A stretch of 64,000 bases of DNA from contig NZ_CP063849.1 of the NCBI RefSeq assembly GCF_015277775.1, positions 9,191,501-9,255,500 of the forward strand, read 5' to 3'. The translations under genes were made by a program, and so were the position numbers. The notes beneath the pieces are model-generated. The model was not told the DNA's origin and searched no databases. It saw nothing but the letters and a program-made list of their open reading frames with translations. This stretch comes from Paludibaculum fermentans (lineage in GTDB: Bacteria; Acidobacteriota; Terriglobia; Bryobacterales; Bryobacteraceae). Positions 16,775-25,652 of the stretch are shown here, in pieces. Position 1 is the first letter of the stretch; each line of letters opens with the position of its first letter.

Positions 16775-19700
16775 TGAGGCCCCTCTTGTTGCAGGCGAAT
16801 CGGTTGAGTGCACCGTCAGCCGAGGGCGCGAAAGGCACTGCCAGGATGAGGGGCTCGGCGCGCACCGCCCGCGGCTTGTGGTAGATCGCGCTCTGCGGCG
16901 TCCGGCCAGTGAGTGCTGTCAGTGGCACCGGCCTGCTGTTCAGGGCGAACTGGTCAAACGCCCAGAAACACAGCGACCCGATCTCGGTCTGGGTCCACAT
17001 GGAGTACGCATGCAGGAGCGGCGGATCCGGCACCCCGTAGATTCCAGCCAGGTACATGCACTCGCCGCCTGGGCGGCCCAGTTCCAGTGGGAATCGCATC
17101 GTCTGCTTCATCAACGACGTGTTCTTCTGCCAGACGTCGTAATCGAAGCCCTCGCAGCGGAAGTACTTGACGCCGTACCCGGAGTTCTTCCACTGCTCCG
17201 GCAGATTGACGTGCATGTTGAGGCGGCGGAAGCCGGGGTCGGGTGCAGGCTTGCCTTGGTTGGCATCGAGCGGCCACAGGCACTCGAAGACGGCGGTCGG
17301 ATGATAGAGGCGCACGTAGGCGATGACCTCGGCGCAGTATTCCCAAATCCGGTCGCGCAGGAAGTCGGCGGCCTGCCTGTCGTCTTCCGGATTGTCCGTG
17401 TTTGCCGCAAAGTGATGGAGCGAGCGCCCGAATTGGGCGAGGAAGTCTGCTTTGGTCCCCTCGTCGTAGAAAGGCATCCCGGTGGAGTTCGGGAAGTACC
17501 ACCATTGCGTCTCGCCGAATTGCAGGACGATCGGCAGCCCGGCAGCCGCGAGTTGGTCCGCGCACTCCTTGTACATCTGCTTCAAGTACGCCCGGACGCG
17601 CGAGCCGAAATGCATCTGCGTGGACGGTACCGGAAGATCGACGGGGGCGCCGTCCCAGTAGCGCGCCGCCATTGCCGCGGGCGGGCGGTAGCACTCCATG
17701 GAAAAGGCGAAGCTCGCTGGGATGCCGGCCTGACAGAACTGCGTTGCCAGGTCGCGAATCCAGTTGCGCACGCCCTGCGTCATGACAGGCGAGATTGTGT
17801 CGATCATCTCCCAATCGCCCTCGGCCCCAGGCGTGGACAGGCTCGGCGCGCCCTGAAGAACGGTGAGGTTTGCGCTGGTGTCGATGGTGAAGACGTAGCC
17901 GGGCGCGCGCGAGCAGATGCTGATCGTGCCGCCGCTGCTAGTGCACCACACGCCGGGGAAAGTCACGTTCAGCATGGCGCGAAGCTGCGCCGCGACGTCG
18001 CCGTCTCCAAGCCCGGCGCCCGGCGCGAAGTAGAGAGTCGTACCGGAGACGTTGATCCAGAACGGATCATCAGGGGCCCACGAGCCGACCTGCAGCGTGC
18101 AATTCGGGTAGGTCGCCTCGACACGCCGGCGTTTGTTGTTCCAGAAGACGCCCATGTAGACGTCGGCATGGCCGCGGAAACCGAGTTTATCGAGGTGCCA
18201 CACGTGCCAGGCGGGCGGCTTCTTGTACCCGTGGTCCGTGTCGAAATCAATTGCCAGCGAGACGTTTTCGTATGTCTGCGGTGCCTCCGGCACGTCTTGA
18301 GGAATCAACGGCCAGAGGTAGTCGTAGTAGAAGTAATAGCCGGAGCTGCTCGGGTTCTTGTCGAACAGCGCCGTAATCTGGACCGTGTGGGAGCCGGGCG
18401 AGATGCCACCGCCGATCTTCTTCATCGCGGCGAGCCCGTTGTAGTCGTTGAGGCAGAGATCGAAGACCTGCGGCGCACCGCCATCGATGACGACCTGGAT
18501 CTTGCCGGCGCTCGTTCCGAGCCACGTCCCCACATAGAGGTCATGGATGGCGTCGCGCTGATAGGTGACGGTGACGCTGCGGAGATCATCGGCGGCGGAC
18601 GGCGCACAGCGCCTCGCGTGGCCGCCGCTCCACCAGCCCGCGCCATACGGCGCCTCCTCCCAATACCCGGCGTAGGTCGCGTACTTCGACTCCTCCATCC
18701 GGTCGTTTTCGCTGGGACCTCCGACCTGCAACGCGGTGGGCCCGGACAGAGTGATGTTCGAGATCGAGACCTGCCACTCCACATCCGATCGCGTGCCGGT
18801 GATGGTTGAGATCCACTGGACCGGTGTGCCTGCCGCCCACGCCTGCGAAATGGAGGAGTCCTCGCCGCGGCGCACCAGGATGCGGTAGTACCAGGAACCT
18901 GGCTCCTCGGGATCGGGCTTCACCAAGCCGAAGTTGGCCAGGCACGTGATGCGCTCTTCCGAAGCCGCACTGCCGACGTAGTATTTGGTGCCTCCTGACA
19001 TCGCGGCGGCCTCGGCGAGTTGCCATTCCTCCTGAGTTCCTGCCAGAGATGCAGCCACGGCCTGAAGCAGAAGCCCTCCGTTCGCCAGGCCATACTCCAC
19101 ATCCTCGAAACGCGGCGCGAACGTCATGTGGATCTTCACGATGTCCGTCGCCGGCACGGCCACCAGCGACTGCCGGTCGCCGTTCTTGAAGCCAGTCAGT
19201 GTGCCGAAGGGGAATTGAAAACGGTACGTCCTGTCGCTGCGCGCGCCCTGAATCATGCTGGCTGACGACGATGCCCCGTCTGGGAGACTGACGATGACGT
19301 TGTCCCCGTTCACTGACTGCCGAACCGGAATCCCGTTTGCCTCGCGGCCGGACTGCCCAAGTGCTCCAGCAAGCACCGCCGTCATCGTGAATCCGGTCTT
19401 CGTGGTGCCGAACGCACCGCCGAGAAGGGTCAGTGCGTTGGGCTGCTCGCCGTAGTCCGGCAATGAACTGTCGATCATGCGTTGTTTCAGAACGCGCCCG
19501 AAGTGCCGAGATCGCGGAAGAACGCGGCACGTGATCGGGAACTTCGTGCCGAGATGCATCTGTTTGAAATTGGCTGTGAAAGTACCTTGGCCCACCGAGA
19601 GCACCTTCACCACCTCGTCGCGATCAGTGCCGATGTCGATGCCGACGTAGTCACCCGGCATGATCTCTGCCGAAGAATTCACCTTGGCGGTCACGATGCC

Positions 19701-20585
19701 GGGCTCGCGAAGGGCCACGAGGACGGCTGGCCCGGAACCGTCCGAACTGCTCACTCTGACTGGGCCGACGACGCCGGCTTCAAGCGCCACCGTGATGACG
19801 TTGCCGCTGGCCGAGGCGGTCACATCCCAACTGGAGATATCCAGCATCGAGGCCAGGCGCGAGGCGATGTCCGCCGAGTCGGTGGCGCCGCTCTCCTTGA
19901 TGCCAAAGCCGTAGCCGTTCGCATACAGCCAATGCCAATATTCGGAATCGTCCTGCCACCAGATCGTCTGCTCACACGACGTCAGGTAGGGCTGCCCGAT
20001 GTCGCTTTTGAGTTGCGTCTCCAGGCCACAGTAGTCGATGGCTTCGACCGAGTTGCAGGACCACCGTGTCCCCATGAAGTAGACATAGGCGGCGTCGGTG
20101 AGGCCCGGCGTGGGCCCGCCGATGAGCGCATCCAAATCCTCAGCCTCCTTATCCTCAAGGCCGATCTGGAATGAGCCGGGCGTGAAGCCGCCGGAGAGGA
20201 CCGTGCAGTGGGCCATCAGCGGGACTTCGTAGATGTCGCCGTTGCCGGTGGTGACCGTCAACTTGTCCCACCCGACCGATGGGTACTTCACGCAGTCCGG
20301 CCGGACGTTGCCTTCCTCCCCATTCACCGGCAGCACTTGCATGTCGAACTGCAAGGTGACGCCGGAGACGTCGGTGACCGGCAGCGGCTTCAGACGAAGG
20401 TGATTGTAGTAGTCGTAGGCGCTGAAAAATTGGACGTTGGCGAAGTCCTCGGCCGCCTGAAAGATGCCGGAGATCTGGAAGCCAGTCTCGGTAGCGTCAT
20501 GGATAGTGGTGGTGGCGGCCTTCCCGCTGAAGCCCTGCAGTTGGACAGTCCTGCGGGGATCGAACATGTGGATCGGCTCGGGCAT
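16767..20585 (-). CDS. Large tail protein with a glycoside-hydrolase-like TIM-barrel region
   Basis: The 1272-residue protein directly follows the tail hub gene (one base between stop and start). The N-terminal 400 residues are beta-rich and look structural (tail-tube or sheath-like). The C-terminal 400 residues resemble a TIM barrel of glycosidase type, rich in Trp and acidic residues (FAFSMECYRPP; VLQFGETQWWYFP; VFECLWPLDAN; GVKYFRCEGFDYDVW). I recall non-contractile tail sheath proteins with an N-terminal structural part and a TIM barrel; this may be one, but I cannot confirm it. It would decorate the virion and might bind or cut surface glycans. Confidence 0.6.
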   Translation of the reverse strand: MPEPIHMFDPRRTVQLQGFSGKAATTTIHDATETGFQISGIFQAAEDFANVQFFSAYDYYNHLRLKPLPVTDVSGVTLQFDMQVLPVNGEEGNVRPDCVKYPSVGWDKLTVTTGNGDIYEVPLMAHCTVLSGGFTPGSFQIGLEDKEAEDLDALIGGPTPGLTDAAYVYFMGTRWSCNSVEAIDYCGLETQLKSDIGQPYLTSCEQTIWWQDDSEYWHWLYANGYGFGIKESGATDSADIASRLASMLDISSWDVTASASGNVITVALEAGVVGPVRVSSSDGSGPAVLVALREPGIVTAKVNSSAEIMPGDYVGIDIGTDRDEVVKVLSVGQGTFTANFKQMHLGTKFPITCRVLPRSRHFGRVLKQRMIDSSLPDYGEQPNALTLLGGAFGTTKTGFTMTAVLAGALGQSGREANGIPVRQSVNGDNVIVSLPDGASSSASMIQGARSDRTYRFQFPFGTLTGFKNGDRQSLVAVPATDIVKIHMTFAPRFEDVEYGLANGGLLLQAVAASLAGTQEEWQLAEAAAMSGGTKYYVGSAASEERITCLANFGLVKPDPEEPGSWYYRILVRRGEDSSISQAWAAGTPVQWISTITGTRSDVEWQVSISNITLSGPTALQVGGPSENDRMEESKYATYAGYWEEAPYGAGWWSGGHARRCAPSAADDLRSVTVTYQRDAIHDLYVGTWLGTSAGKIQVVIDGGAPQVFDLCLNDYNGLAAMKKIGGGISPGSHTVQITALFDKNPSSSGYYFYYDYLWPLIPQDVPEAPQTYENVSLAIDFDTDHGYKKPPAWHVWHLDKLGFRGHADVYMGVFWNNKRRRVEATYPNCTLQVGSWAPDDPFWINVSGTTLYFAPGAGLGDGDVAAQLRAMLNVTFPGVWCTSSGGTISICSRAPGYVFTIDTSANLTVLQGAPSLSTPGAEGDWEMIDTISPVMTQGVRNWIRDLATQFCQAGIPASFAFSMECYRPPAAMAARYWDGAPVDLPVPSTQMHFGSRVRAYLKQMYKECADQLAAAGLPIVLQFGETQWWYFPNSTGMPFYDEGTKADFLAQFGRSLHHFAANTDNPEDDRQAADFLRDRIWEYCAEVIAYVRLYHPTAVFECLWPLDANQGKPAPDPGFRRLNMHVNLPEQWKNSGYGVKYFRCEGFDYDVWQKNTSLMKQTMRFPLELGRPGGECMYLAGIYGVPDPPLLHAYSMWTQTEIGSLCFWAFDQFALNSRPVPLTALTGRTPQSAIYHKPRAVRAEPLILAVPFAPSADGALNRFACNKRGLNA

Positions 20586-23500
20586 CTACGTTTGAATCAC
20601 CACGGTCAGATCGGATCCGGGATTGGGGGAGGCCACTGGCCGGATGTCGAAGGAGAGGTTGTAGCCTTCACGCAACACCGGCGTGGGCCAGACCGCCGGA
20701 CTGAGCTTGGTTCCTGCCGGGTGGTCCTTCCTCACCACGGCAGTGAAGGTCTGGTTCGGCGGATCGAGGCTCTGGATGTAGACGTACTCCTCGTTGGGCC
20801 CGCCGAAGTCGAAGAACACGAAGTCGAACTCGACCAGGCCGGTGGTGGTGCCATCGTAGGACGCGGTGGAAATCACCTGCGCGTCGGGGCTGGCCACGAT
20901 GTCCTGGGTGTTGATGAGCCCGTAGTCGCGGTATGGCAGCCGGCGAGACTCCGGTGGCCCGAAGCCTCCGGCCAGCAGGTGATCATAGGTCGTCTTGAAG
21001 GGAGTGCCCACGTTCTGCGCGATTCCCATCTTCTCGAGGGTCAGCCACGTGTCGCCGCCATCGGCTGAATACTTTACGCGCAGCCCGCATGAACCGTCGC
21101 TGGTGCCGGTCTGCAAGTAGGCAAAGATGCAGCGGATCGACGCCGGGTCGTGCACGCGCATCGGGATCGGCACATCATCCTGAGCCGCAAGCGCACTGGG
21201 CATCTGGAAGGTGTAGGCGCCGCCCGAGCAGGTTCGCTCACCCGGCATCAGGGGTTCGTTGTGGTGCGATAGCGGAATGACCGTGAACGGCCCGTAGCCG
21301 AAGTGGTTCGCGACGCTCACAACGGCGGCCACGATGCACGCCGAGGGCAGCTTCGCCTCAATGCGCGCGGGCAGTCCAGGCGTGCGGAAGAAGCCCTTCT
21401 TCACGCTGTAAGTGAAGGTCTTCAGGTCGAGCTTGTAGAACTTGACGCCAGCCTGGTGTGCGCAACGCAGAGTGCCGAAGGTCGCCTGGCCATCGGGCAC
21501 TCCGGGATAGGCCCGCTGGAATTGGAACTCACCCGTAGGGACGACATCGCCCACGTCGCCCGGGCCGACGATTTGGGCGCACTCGTAAGACCGGCGGCCG
21601 CTGTGGTCCGGGTCGGTCGCCTCATCGTTGATGATGACGAAATCCCCGACACGGAACGCACGGGCCGTGTTCTGATTGACCGTGCAGTCGACTGTGAGCG
21701 GATCGGTTGCGGCGTTCACATCCCCGTCGAACATCGCCCAGAGGTCCGTGGTCAGCTCATCCACGTAGTAGAGGGAAAGCGCAACTTCCTCCGCGCTGAC
21801 GATGTTCGCGTTGCCGGAGGCGTCCGGTTGCACCTCGATGTTTTCGAGGGCAAACGACCCGTAGTCGCTGAGCATGGGCGTCGCCGTCACCAAGCCGGGC
21901 ACACCGGTGTCGATCAGAACCTCCTGCGGCACGGGAGACGCAACGACGTCGGCGGGTTTCGGCCCAGCAACCAGGTCGTACATGGAATCCGTGGTCGTCC
22001 GACCCTGGATGTCGATCGAGTAATCCTTGTTAAGGCGCCACGAGGTGACGCGAAACTCCCCGGAGCTACCGGGCATGTCCGGATGCGTCATCGAGCAGAC
22101 CGTCCCCGGCTCGGTGTTGAGGGCCAGCACGGTGGTCCGGAATGACAACTGGCGCGCGGCCTTCCATTCCGCCGGCGACGTGCCGCCCAACTCCTCTCGC
22201 AGACGCACGCTGATGATTCGCGCCGCCTGCGACTTGGACGCCGTCCCGGAGAGGTTCACGTTGGACTTCAGGAACAATGGGCCTGCGGCGCCGCCAATCT
22301 GCGAAGCGTAGTCAATGTCGTAGACCGTGACCGAGTTGTTGACGAACTGGTAATCCTGGTCGGCGAAGTTGGCGGTGAGGTGGTTGAAGCTCGGCTTCAG
22401 CGGCGCCAGCTGCAGCGAGTTGAATAGGATATTGCCGACTGTGAATGCCTCGGCGGCCGACGAGTTCTCGCGGATGCCGAGCTTCAGCTTGCCGAAGGCA
22501 AAAGTGTAGTAGCCGAGGCCGTTCATCAACGCTTCCTGCAGCCAGTCGCGCAGGGGCTTCTCCTCCTGCAGCACGCCTCGGAACTTGAACTGCGTCTCGC
22601 TCCCCGGTCCGACTAGCGCGGTGACCGACTTGTCGCAAATGGCGGCGGCGTCAATGGCGGCCTGCACATCGAACAGGCTCTCCGCCAGGTCGAGTTGCTG
22701 CGTGGTGGCACCCGCGCCCAGGCGTAGGCCGCGCGCACGGAAGAGCATGTTGATGGCGATCCAGACGGGATTGGTCAGAGGCGGGCCGTACACGCGGACG
22801 CCGAGTGAGGTCCACACCCAGCCGCTCATGCCTGATTGCACGTTGGCGATCATGGCGTGGTCGCCGGGCTTCGACAGTTGCAGGCCCTTGGCGTCGCTAC
22901 GCCGGATTACGACGAACGCGGTCCCGGCGGCGAAGCTGTCCTTGTAGGTGGAGTTGCCGGAGAAGACCTTGCGCCAGTCGCCGCCGGTGGTGTTGCCGGA
23001 TTGATCCAACGAGAAGAAGTCCGTGGCGCCGGCGGGATCGGCGCCGAGGCACTGGCGCAGGCCATAGTTGTTCGTCGGATAGCCGTGGTGTGCCTGACCG
23101 TCAAGCGTACTTCCGACGAACGTCTCAGCGGTGCCGTCGTTGTCGAGATCCTCGTAGTGCGCTGGCGTGAACGCACCGAGCGGCCCCTCGCCGACGATTC
23201 CCATGGCTTCATAGAAGTCGCTCTCATCCCGACCTGCCGCCACTTTGCAGTTCACCGGCATCTCGCCGTCGGTGTAGATCTCGGGCACGACCTGGTCGTA
23301 GATCGAATCCGCAATGAGAGAAACGCTGGTGAGGCTGGACCGCCCGAACCCCCAGACGCCTGTGGAGTTGTCCTTGATCCGAACGCCTTGCGGCTCGGCG
23401 ATGAGCCCGCCGTAGTAGCGCTTCATGCCGTGGGCGAGGCAGCCGTTGTCGGTCTCGTAGCCTTTGTCGCATTTCGCCGCGTCGGAAGTCGGGAAGTGAA

Positions 23501-24443
23501 CCAGGTCCAGCGCTCCCGCTGACGCGTAAGGGCAGGCCTGCGAGTTGAAGGGCTTCCAGCAGGTGCGGGAGATCTTCCGCGTCGGATAGGGCAGATTCAG
23601 TTCATAGAGGCCATCGGCCGCCGTGACTTTGAATTCCGGACCGGCGTCGAGCGACCAGTTGACGATGTCGCCCCTCCAGAGATCGAGCTTGATCCCAGCG
23701 CCGACGTGGTAAAGCGAGAACTCAATGGACGCGCGGAACAGGTCGACGTCATTCGCGAGATCCCGCATAACGCGATCAGCGTTGCCGAAGGTGAAGGCGG
23801 CATCGTCGGCCTCGTTGCCCATCGCCTGGGAGATACCGTCGAAGTCGACCAGCCGCGGCAGGTACAATTGCGAGCCGATGGTGCAGCGCCGATCAGAGAC
23901 ATAGATGGCGGGATAGCCACTCTGCAGAGGCTGGATCCTGATGAGCGGGATGACCTGCTGGACTTGAGAGAGCAGCGCATCTTGCAGTGCCTGGGGTGGG
24001 AACCGGGTGACGGTCGAGCTGAGCGGATACGTCGGATTGGACGCGGGGATCTCGACAAGGGTCACGCCGACCGTGCAGGCCCAATCGGCGACCATCTCCC
24101 AGGAGAGCGGCTCGTTAGCGAACCGGCAGGTGCACGCAGTCGTGCCGGTTCCGTCATCGTGCGGCGCGTTGTAGGTGAACGCCCCGTAAGGCCCGTACTT
24201 CGACTCCCAGAAGTTGCGCAACGCCAGTCTGTCGGAATCCCGCAGCCATGCCCGCCGCACGATGAAACTCCGGGCGCCGGCGCCGAGCAGGAAGCGTTGC
24301 TCGATCTTGGCATTCCCGGTGCCGAACTGATGCACCACGACCTGCCGCCGCTGAGCGCGGCCATGCGGGAGGTCCGACACGATGGGGAAGACGCCGGATG
24401 GCGCGATTTCCGGAACCGCAATGCTGCCGATGAAGTCGCTCAT
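20586..24443 (-). CDS. Tail hub/tip fusion: gpL-like Fe-S region plus gpJ-like region
   Basis: The 1285-residue protein overlaps the M15 peptidase gene by ATGA. Residues 1-140 resemble tail-tip proteins with an N-terminal DUF2460-like motif (FLLGAGARSFIVRRAWLR...LRNFWESKYGPYGAFTY). Residues about 160-350 match the lambda gpL/DUF2163 style. They carry four Cys (295, 304, 325, 335; spacing C-x8-C-x20-C-x9-C) that in lambda gpL hold an iron-sulfur cluster. The rest (about 540-1000) resembles the gpJ-type hub with helical and beta repeats. In lambda these are separate genes, so here they are fused. It would form the central hub that closes the tail tube. Confidence 0.7.
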   Translation of the reverse strand: MSDFIGSIAVPEIAPSGVFPIVSDLPHGRAQRRQVVVHQFGTGNAKIEQRFLLGAGARSFIVRRAWLRDSDRLALRNFWESKYGPYGAFTYNAPHDDGTGTTACTCRFANEPLSWEMVADWACTVGVTLVEIPASNPTYPLSSTVTRFPPQALQDALLSQVQQVIPLIRIQPLQSGYPAIYVSDRRCTIGSQLYLPRLVDFDGISQAMGNEADDAAFTFGNADRVMRDLANDVDLFRASIEFSLYHVGAGIKLDLWRGDIVNWSLDAGPEFKVTAADGLYELNLPYPTRKISRTCWKPFNSQACPYASAGALDLVHFPTSDAAKCDKGYETDNGCLAHGMKRYYGGLIAEPQGVRIKDNSTGVWGFGRSSLTSVSLIADSIYDQVVPEIYTDGEMPVNCKVAAGRDESDFYEAMGIVGEGPLGAFTPAHYEDLDNDGTAETFVGSTLDGQAHHGYPTNNYGLRQCLGADPAGATDFFSLDQSGNTTGGDWRKVFSGNSTYKDSFAAGTAFVVIRRSDAKGLQLSKPGDHAMIANVQSGMSGWVWTSLGVRVYGPPLTNPVWIAINMLFRARGLRLGAGATTQQLDLAESLFDVQAAIDAAAICDKSVTALVGPGSETQFKFRGVLQEEKPLRDWLQEALMNGLGYYTFAFGKLKLGIRENSSAAEAFTVGNILFNSLQLAPLKPSFNHLTANFADQDYQFVNNSVTVYDIDYASQIGGAAGPLFLKSNVNLSGTASKSQAARIISVRLREELGGTSPAEWKAARQLSFRTTVLALNTEPGTVCSMTHPDMPGSSGEFRVTSWRLNKDYSIDIQGRTTTDSMYDLVAGPKPADVVASPVPQEVLIDTGVPGLVTATPMLSDYGSFALENIEVQPDASGNANIVSAEEVALSLYYVDELTTDLWAMFDGDVNAATDPLTVDCTVNQNTARAFRVGDFVIINDEATDPDHSGRRSYECAQIVGPGDVGDVVPTGEFQFQRAYPGVPDGQATFGTLRCAHQAGVKFYKLDLKTFTYSVKKGFFRTPGLPARIEAKLPSACIVAAVVSVANHFGYGPFTVIPLSHHNEPLMPGERTCSGGAYTFQMPSALAAQDDVPIPMRVHDPASIRCIFAYLQTGTSDGSCGLRVKYSADGGDTWLTLEKMGIAQNVGTPFKTTYDHLLAGGFGPPESRRLPYRDYGLINTQDIVASPDAQVISTASYDGTTTGLVEFDFVFFDFGGPNEEYVYIQSLDPPNQTFTAVVRKDHPAGTKLSPAVWPTPVLREGYNLSFDIRPVASPNPGSDLTVVIQT

Positions 24444-24757
24444 GCGGTGAGAGGCTGCTTGGGTTGAAATTCGAGATGCAGGTGATCCGCCTCGAGGACG
24501 ACGTCGAAATCGCCGCCAAGCGCGGCGCGGATCTTCGCGACCAGTGCCTGGAGTTTCTCCGCGGGGACATTGTTGGTGCGGAGGTCCGCCGCAGAGCCCG
24601 CGTAGTGGAATGAACCGACCGAATGCTTGCCTTCGATGCAGGACGTGACCATCAGTTCGCAGCCGGCTTCTGCGTAGGCGCGTTCTGCCGCAAGGATGGC
24701 GAGCAGAATTTCCGGCCGCACGCCAGTGATGCGGACTCCTGGTTTCAGCGACAACAT
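24440..24757 (-). CDS. Small M15-type peptidase, probable phage cell-wall hydrolase
   Basis: Start ATG 24757 gives 105 residues; it overlaps neighbours on both sides. The zinc-peptidase signature of the M15 (VanY/D-Ala-D-Ala carboxypeptidase or L-Ala-D-Glu endopeptidase) family is visible: SFHYAGSAADLR (SxHxxGxAxD) and, near the C-terminus, EADHLHLEF (HxH). The domain is complete but minimal. Location inside the tail module, next to the hub gene, suggests a tail-associated lysin for entry. It may also be the only endolysin, since no other lysis enzyme is seen in the window. Confidence 0.8.
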   Translation of the reverse strand: MLSLKPGVRITGVRPEILLAILAAERAYAEAGCELMVTSCIEGKHSVGSFHYAGSAADLRTNNVPAEKLQALVAKIRAALGGDFDVVLEADHLHLEFQPKQPLTA

Positions 24758-25020
24758 TAGCGTTCCTCCACTCGAATCGTCATCGTGCGGTCCTCGGTGC
24801 GGCCACCGGTCGTTGTGATCCGGTTCGTTACCGCGTAGTTCTGGCCCGCCGCCCCGCCTGAGAGCCATACCGTTGCCTTGGTCGTCGTGTTGGTATTGTT
24901 CGCCTTCGCCAATCCAACCGGTACGATCCACTCACTGGTCGCGATCTCGTCGCCGGCGAGCCACCGGGACCAGTCCACCGAGTAGTCGAGGATGGCACTT
25001 GGGTCTTTCGCGAATGTCAT
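24757..25020 (-). CDS. Phage fibre-tail adaptor-like small structural protein
   Basis: The 87-residue product starts at ATG 25020 (TFAKDPSAILDYSVDWSRWL) and overlaps the previous gene by four bases. The DP-S-x-LDYSxDWSxWL start followed by ASEWIVP and Thr-rich strands, ending in an arginine-rich IRVEER, is the usual signature of small phage fibre-tail adaptor proteins. It would form an immunoglobulin-like beta sandwich that joins tail components. It lies between a repeat-rich tail protein and the M15 peptidase gene. Confidence 0.65.
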   Translation of the reverse strand: MTFAKDPSAILDYSVDWSRWLAGDEIATSEWIVPVGLAKANNTNTTTKATVWLSGGAAGQNYAVTNRITTTGGRTEDRTMTIRVEER

Positions 25021-25646
25021 GCGTCGATGCTCCTGGTCTCCGCCGGCACCGCAACGGTCCGGTCCTCTGCGGCTGGCACCAGCGCGCGATCCTCGTGACG
25101 CGCAAAGAGGGTGCGAACCTCGGCCCCTAAAACCAGAGTCCGGGGCTCTCGACGGATGGAGAGGATCCGGTTCGCCGGCGTCACGTACGCGGACAGTAGG
25201 GCGCCAACGATCTCCGACCAACCCGCAGCGACGCCAGACAGCCCGCGCCGGCCAACCAGCCGCCCTAACAGGATTGCCGTACCAGTCGCCTGTGCCGCCA
25301 GCGGTTGCACACGGGCGAACCGTGCGCCAAGGGTGGCCAACCCTGCGACGGTCCCATGGAACCCGCGGATTGCAGCCAAGCGGGCGGACGTCTGGGCGAA
25401 CGCCGCCGCCATTGCCGTCAGGGCACGAACTGCCCCCATCGAACCGGCAGTGTTTCCCTGGCCGCCCGCTGTCCCGGCCAAGGCCAAGAGTCGCGCGAGC
25501 CTGCCACTGGCCTCCCCCGACCCACTCGCCGGTCCGGCCATGAACCTCACGACCGCGAGGCGGCCATCACCCGTGGACTGGCCGATTACCGTTCCAACCA
25601 GAGGGTTGACCCGCGCCCCACGGCGAAGCAGCAACAGGAGCGACAT
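25017..25646 (-). CDS. Tail-module protein with Ala/Gly-rich repeats
   Basis: The 209-residue protein is dominated by Ala, Gly, Leu and Arg, with a loose recurring unit (G-x-A-x-G-x-A-x-L-x-x-x) over residues about 15-140 and a more ordinary C-terminal 60 residues (YVTPANRILSIRREPRTL). Similar AGTATV-type repeats occur in small phage tail proteins upstream of the adaptor gene. No signal peptide is convincing despite the leucine-rich N-terminus. Strand and spacing (overlap of four bases with the next gene) place it in the late operon. Exact family not recognised. Confidence 0.55.
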   Translation of the reverse strand: MSLLLLLRRGARVNPLVGTVIGQSTGDGRLAVVRFMAGPASGSGEASGRLARLLALAGTAGGQGNTAGSMGAVRALTAMAAAFAQTSARLAAIRGFHGTVAGLATLGARFARVQPLAAQATGTAILLGRLVGRRGLSGVAAGWSEIVGALLSAYVTPANRILSIRREPRTLVLGAEVRTLFARHEDRALVPAAEDRTVAVPAETRSIDA

Positions 25647-25652
25647 GAAGCC

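Noticed and set aside
16617-18809. Very long + strand frame (730 codons) opposite the large tail protein
   Set aside because: His/Arg/Val-rich antisense shadow of a real - strand gene; no start signal or domain.
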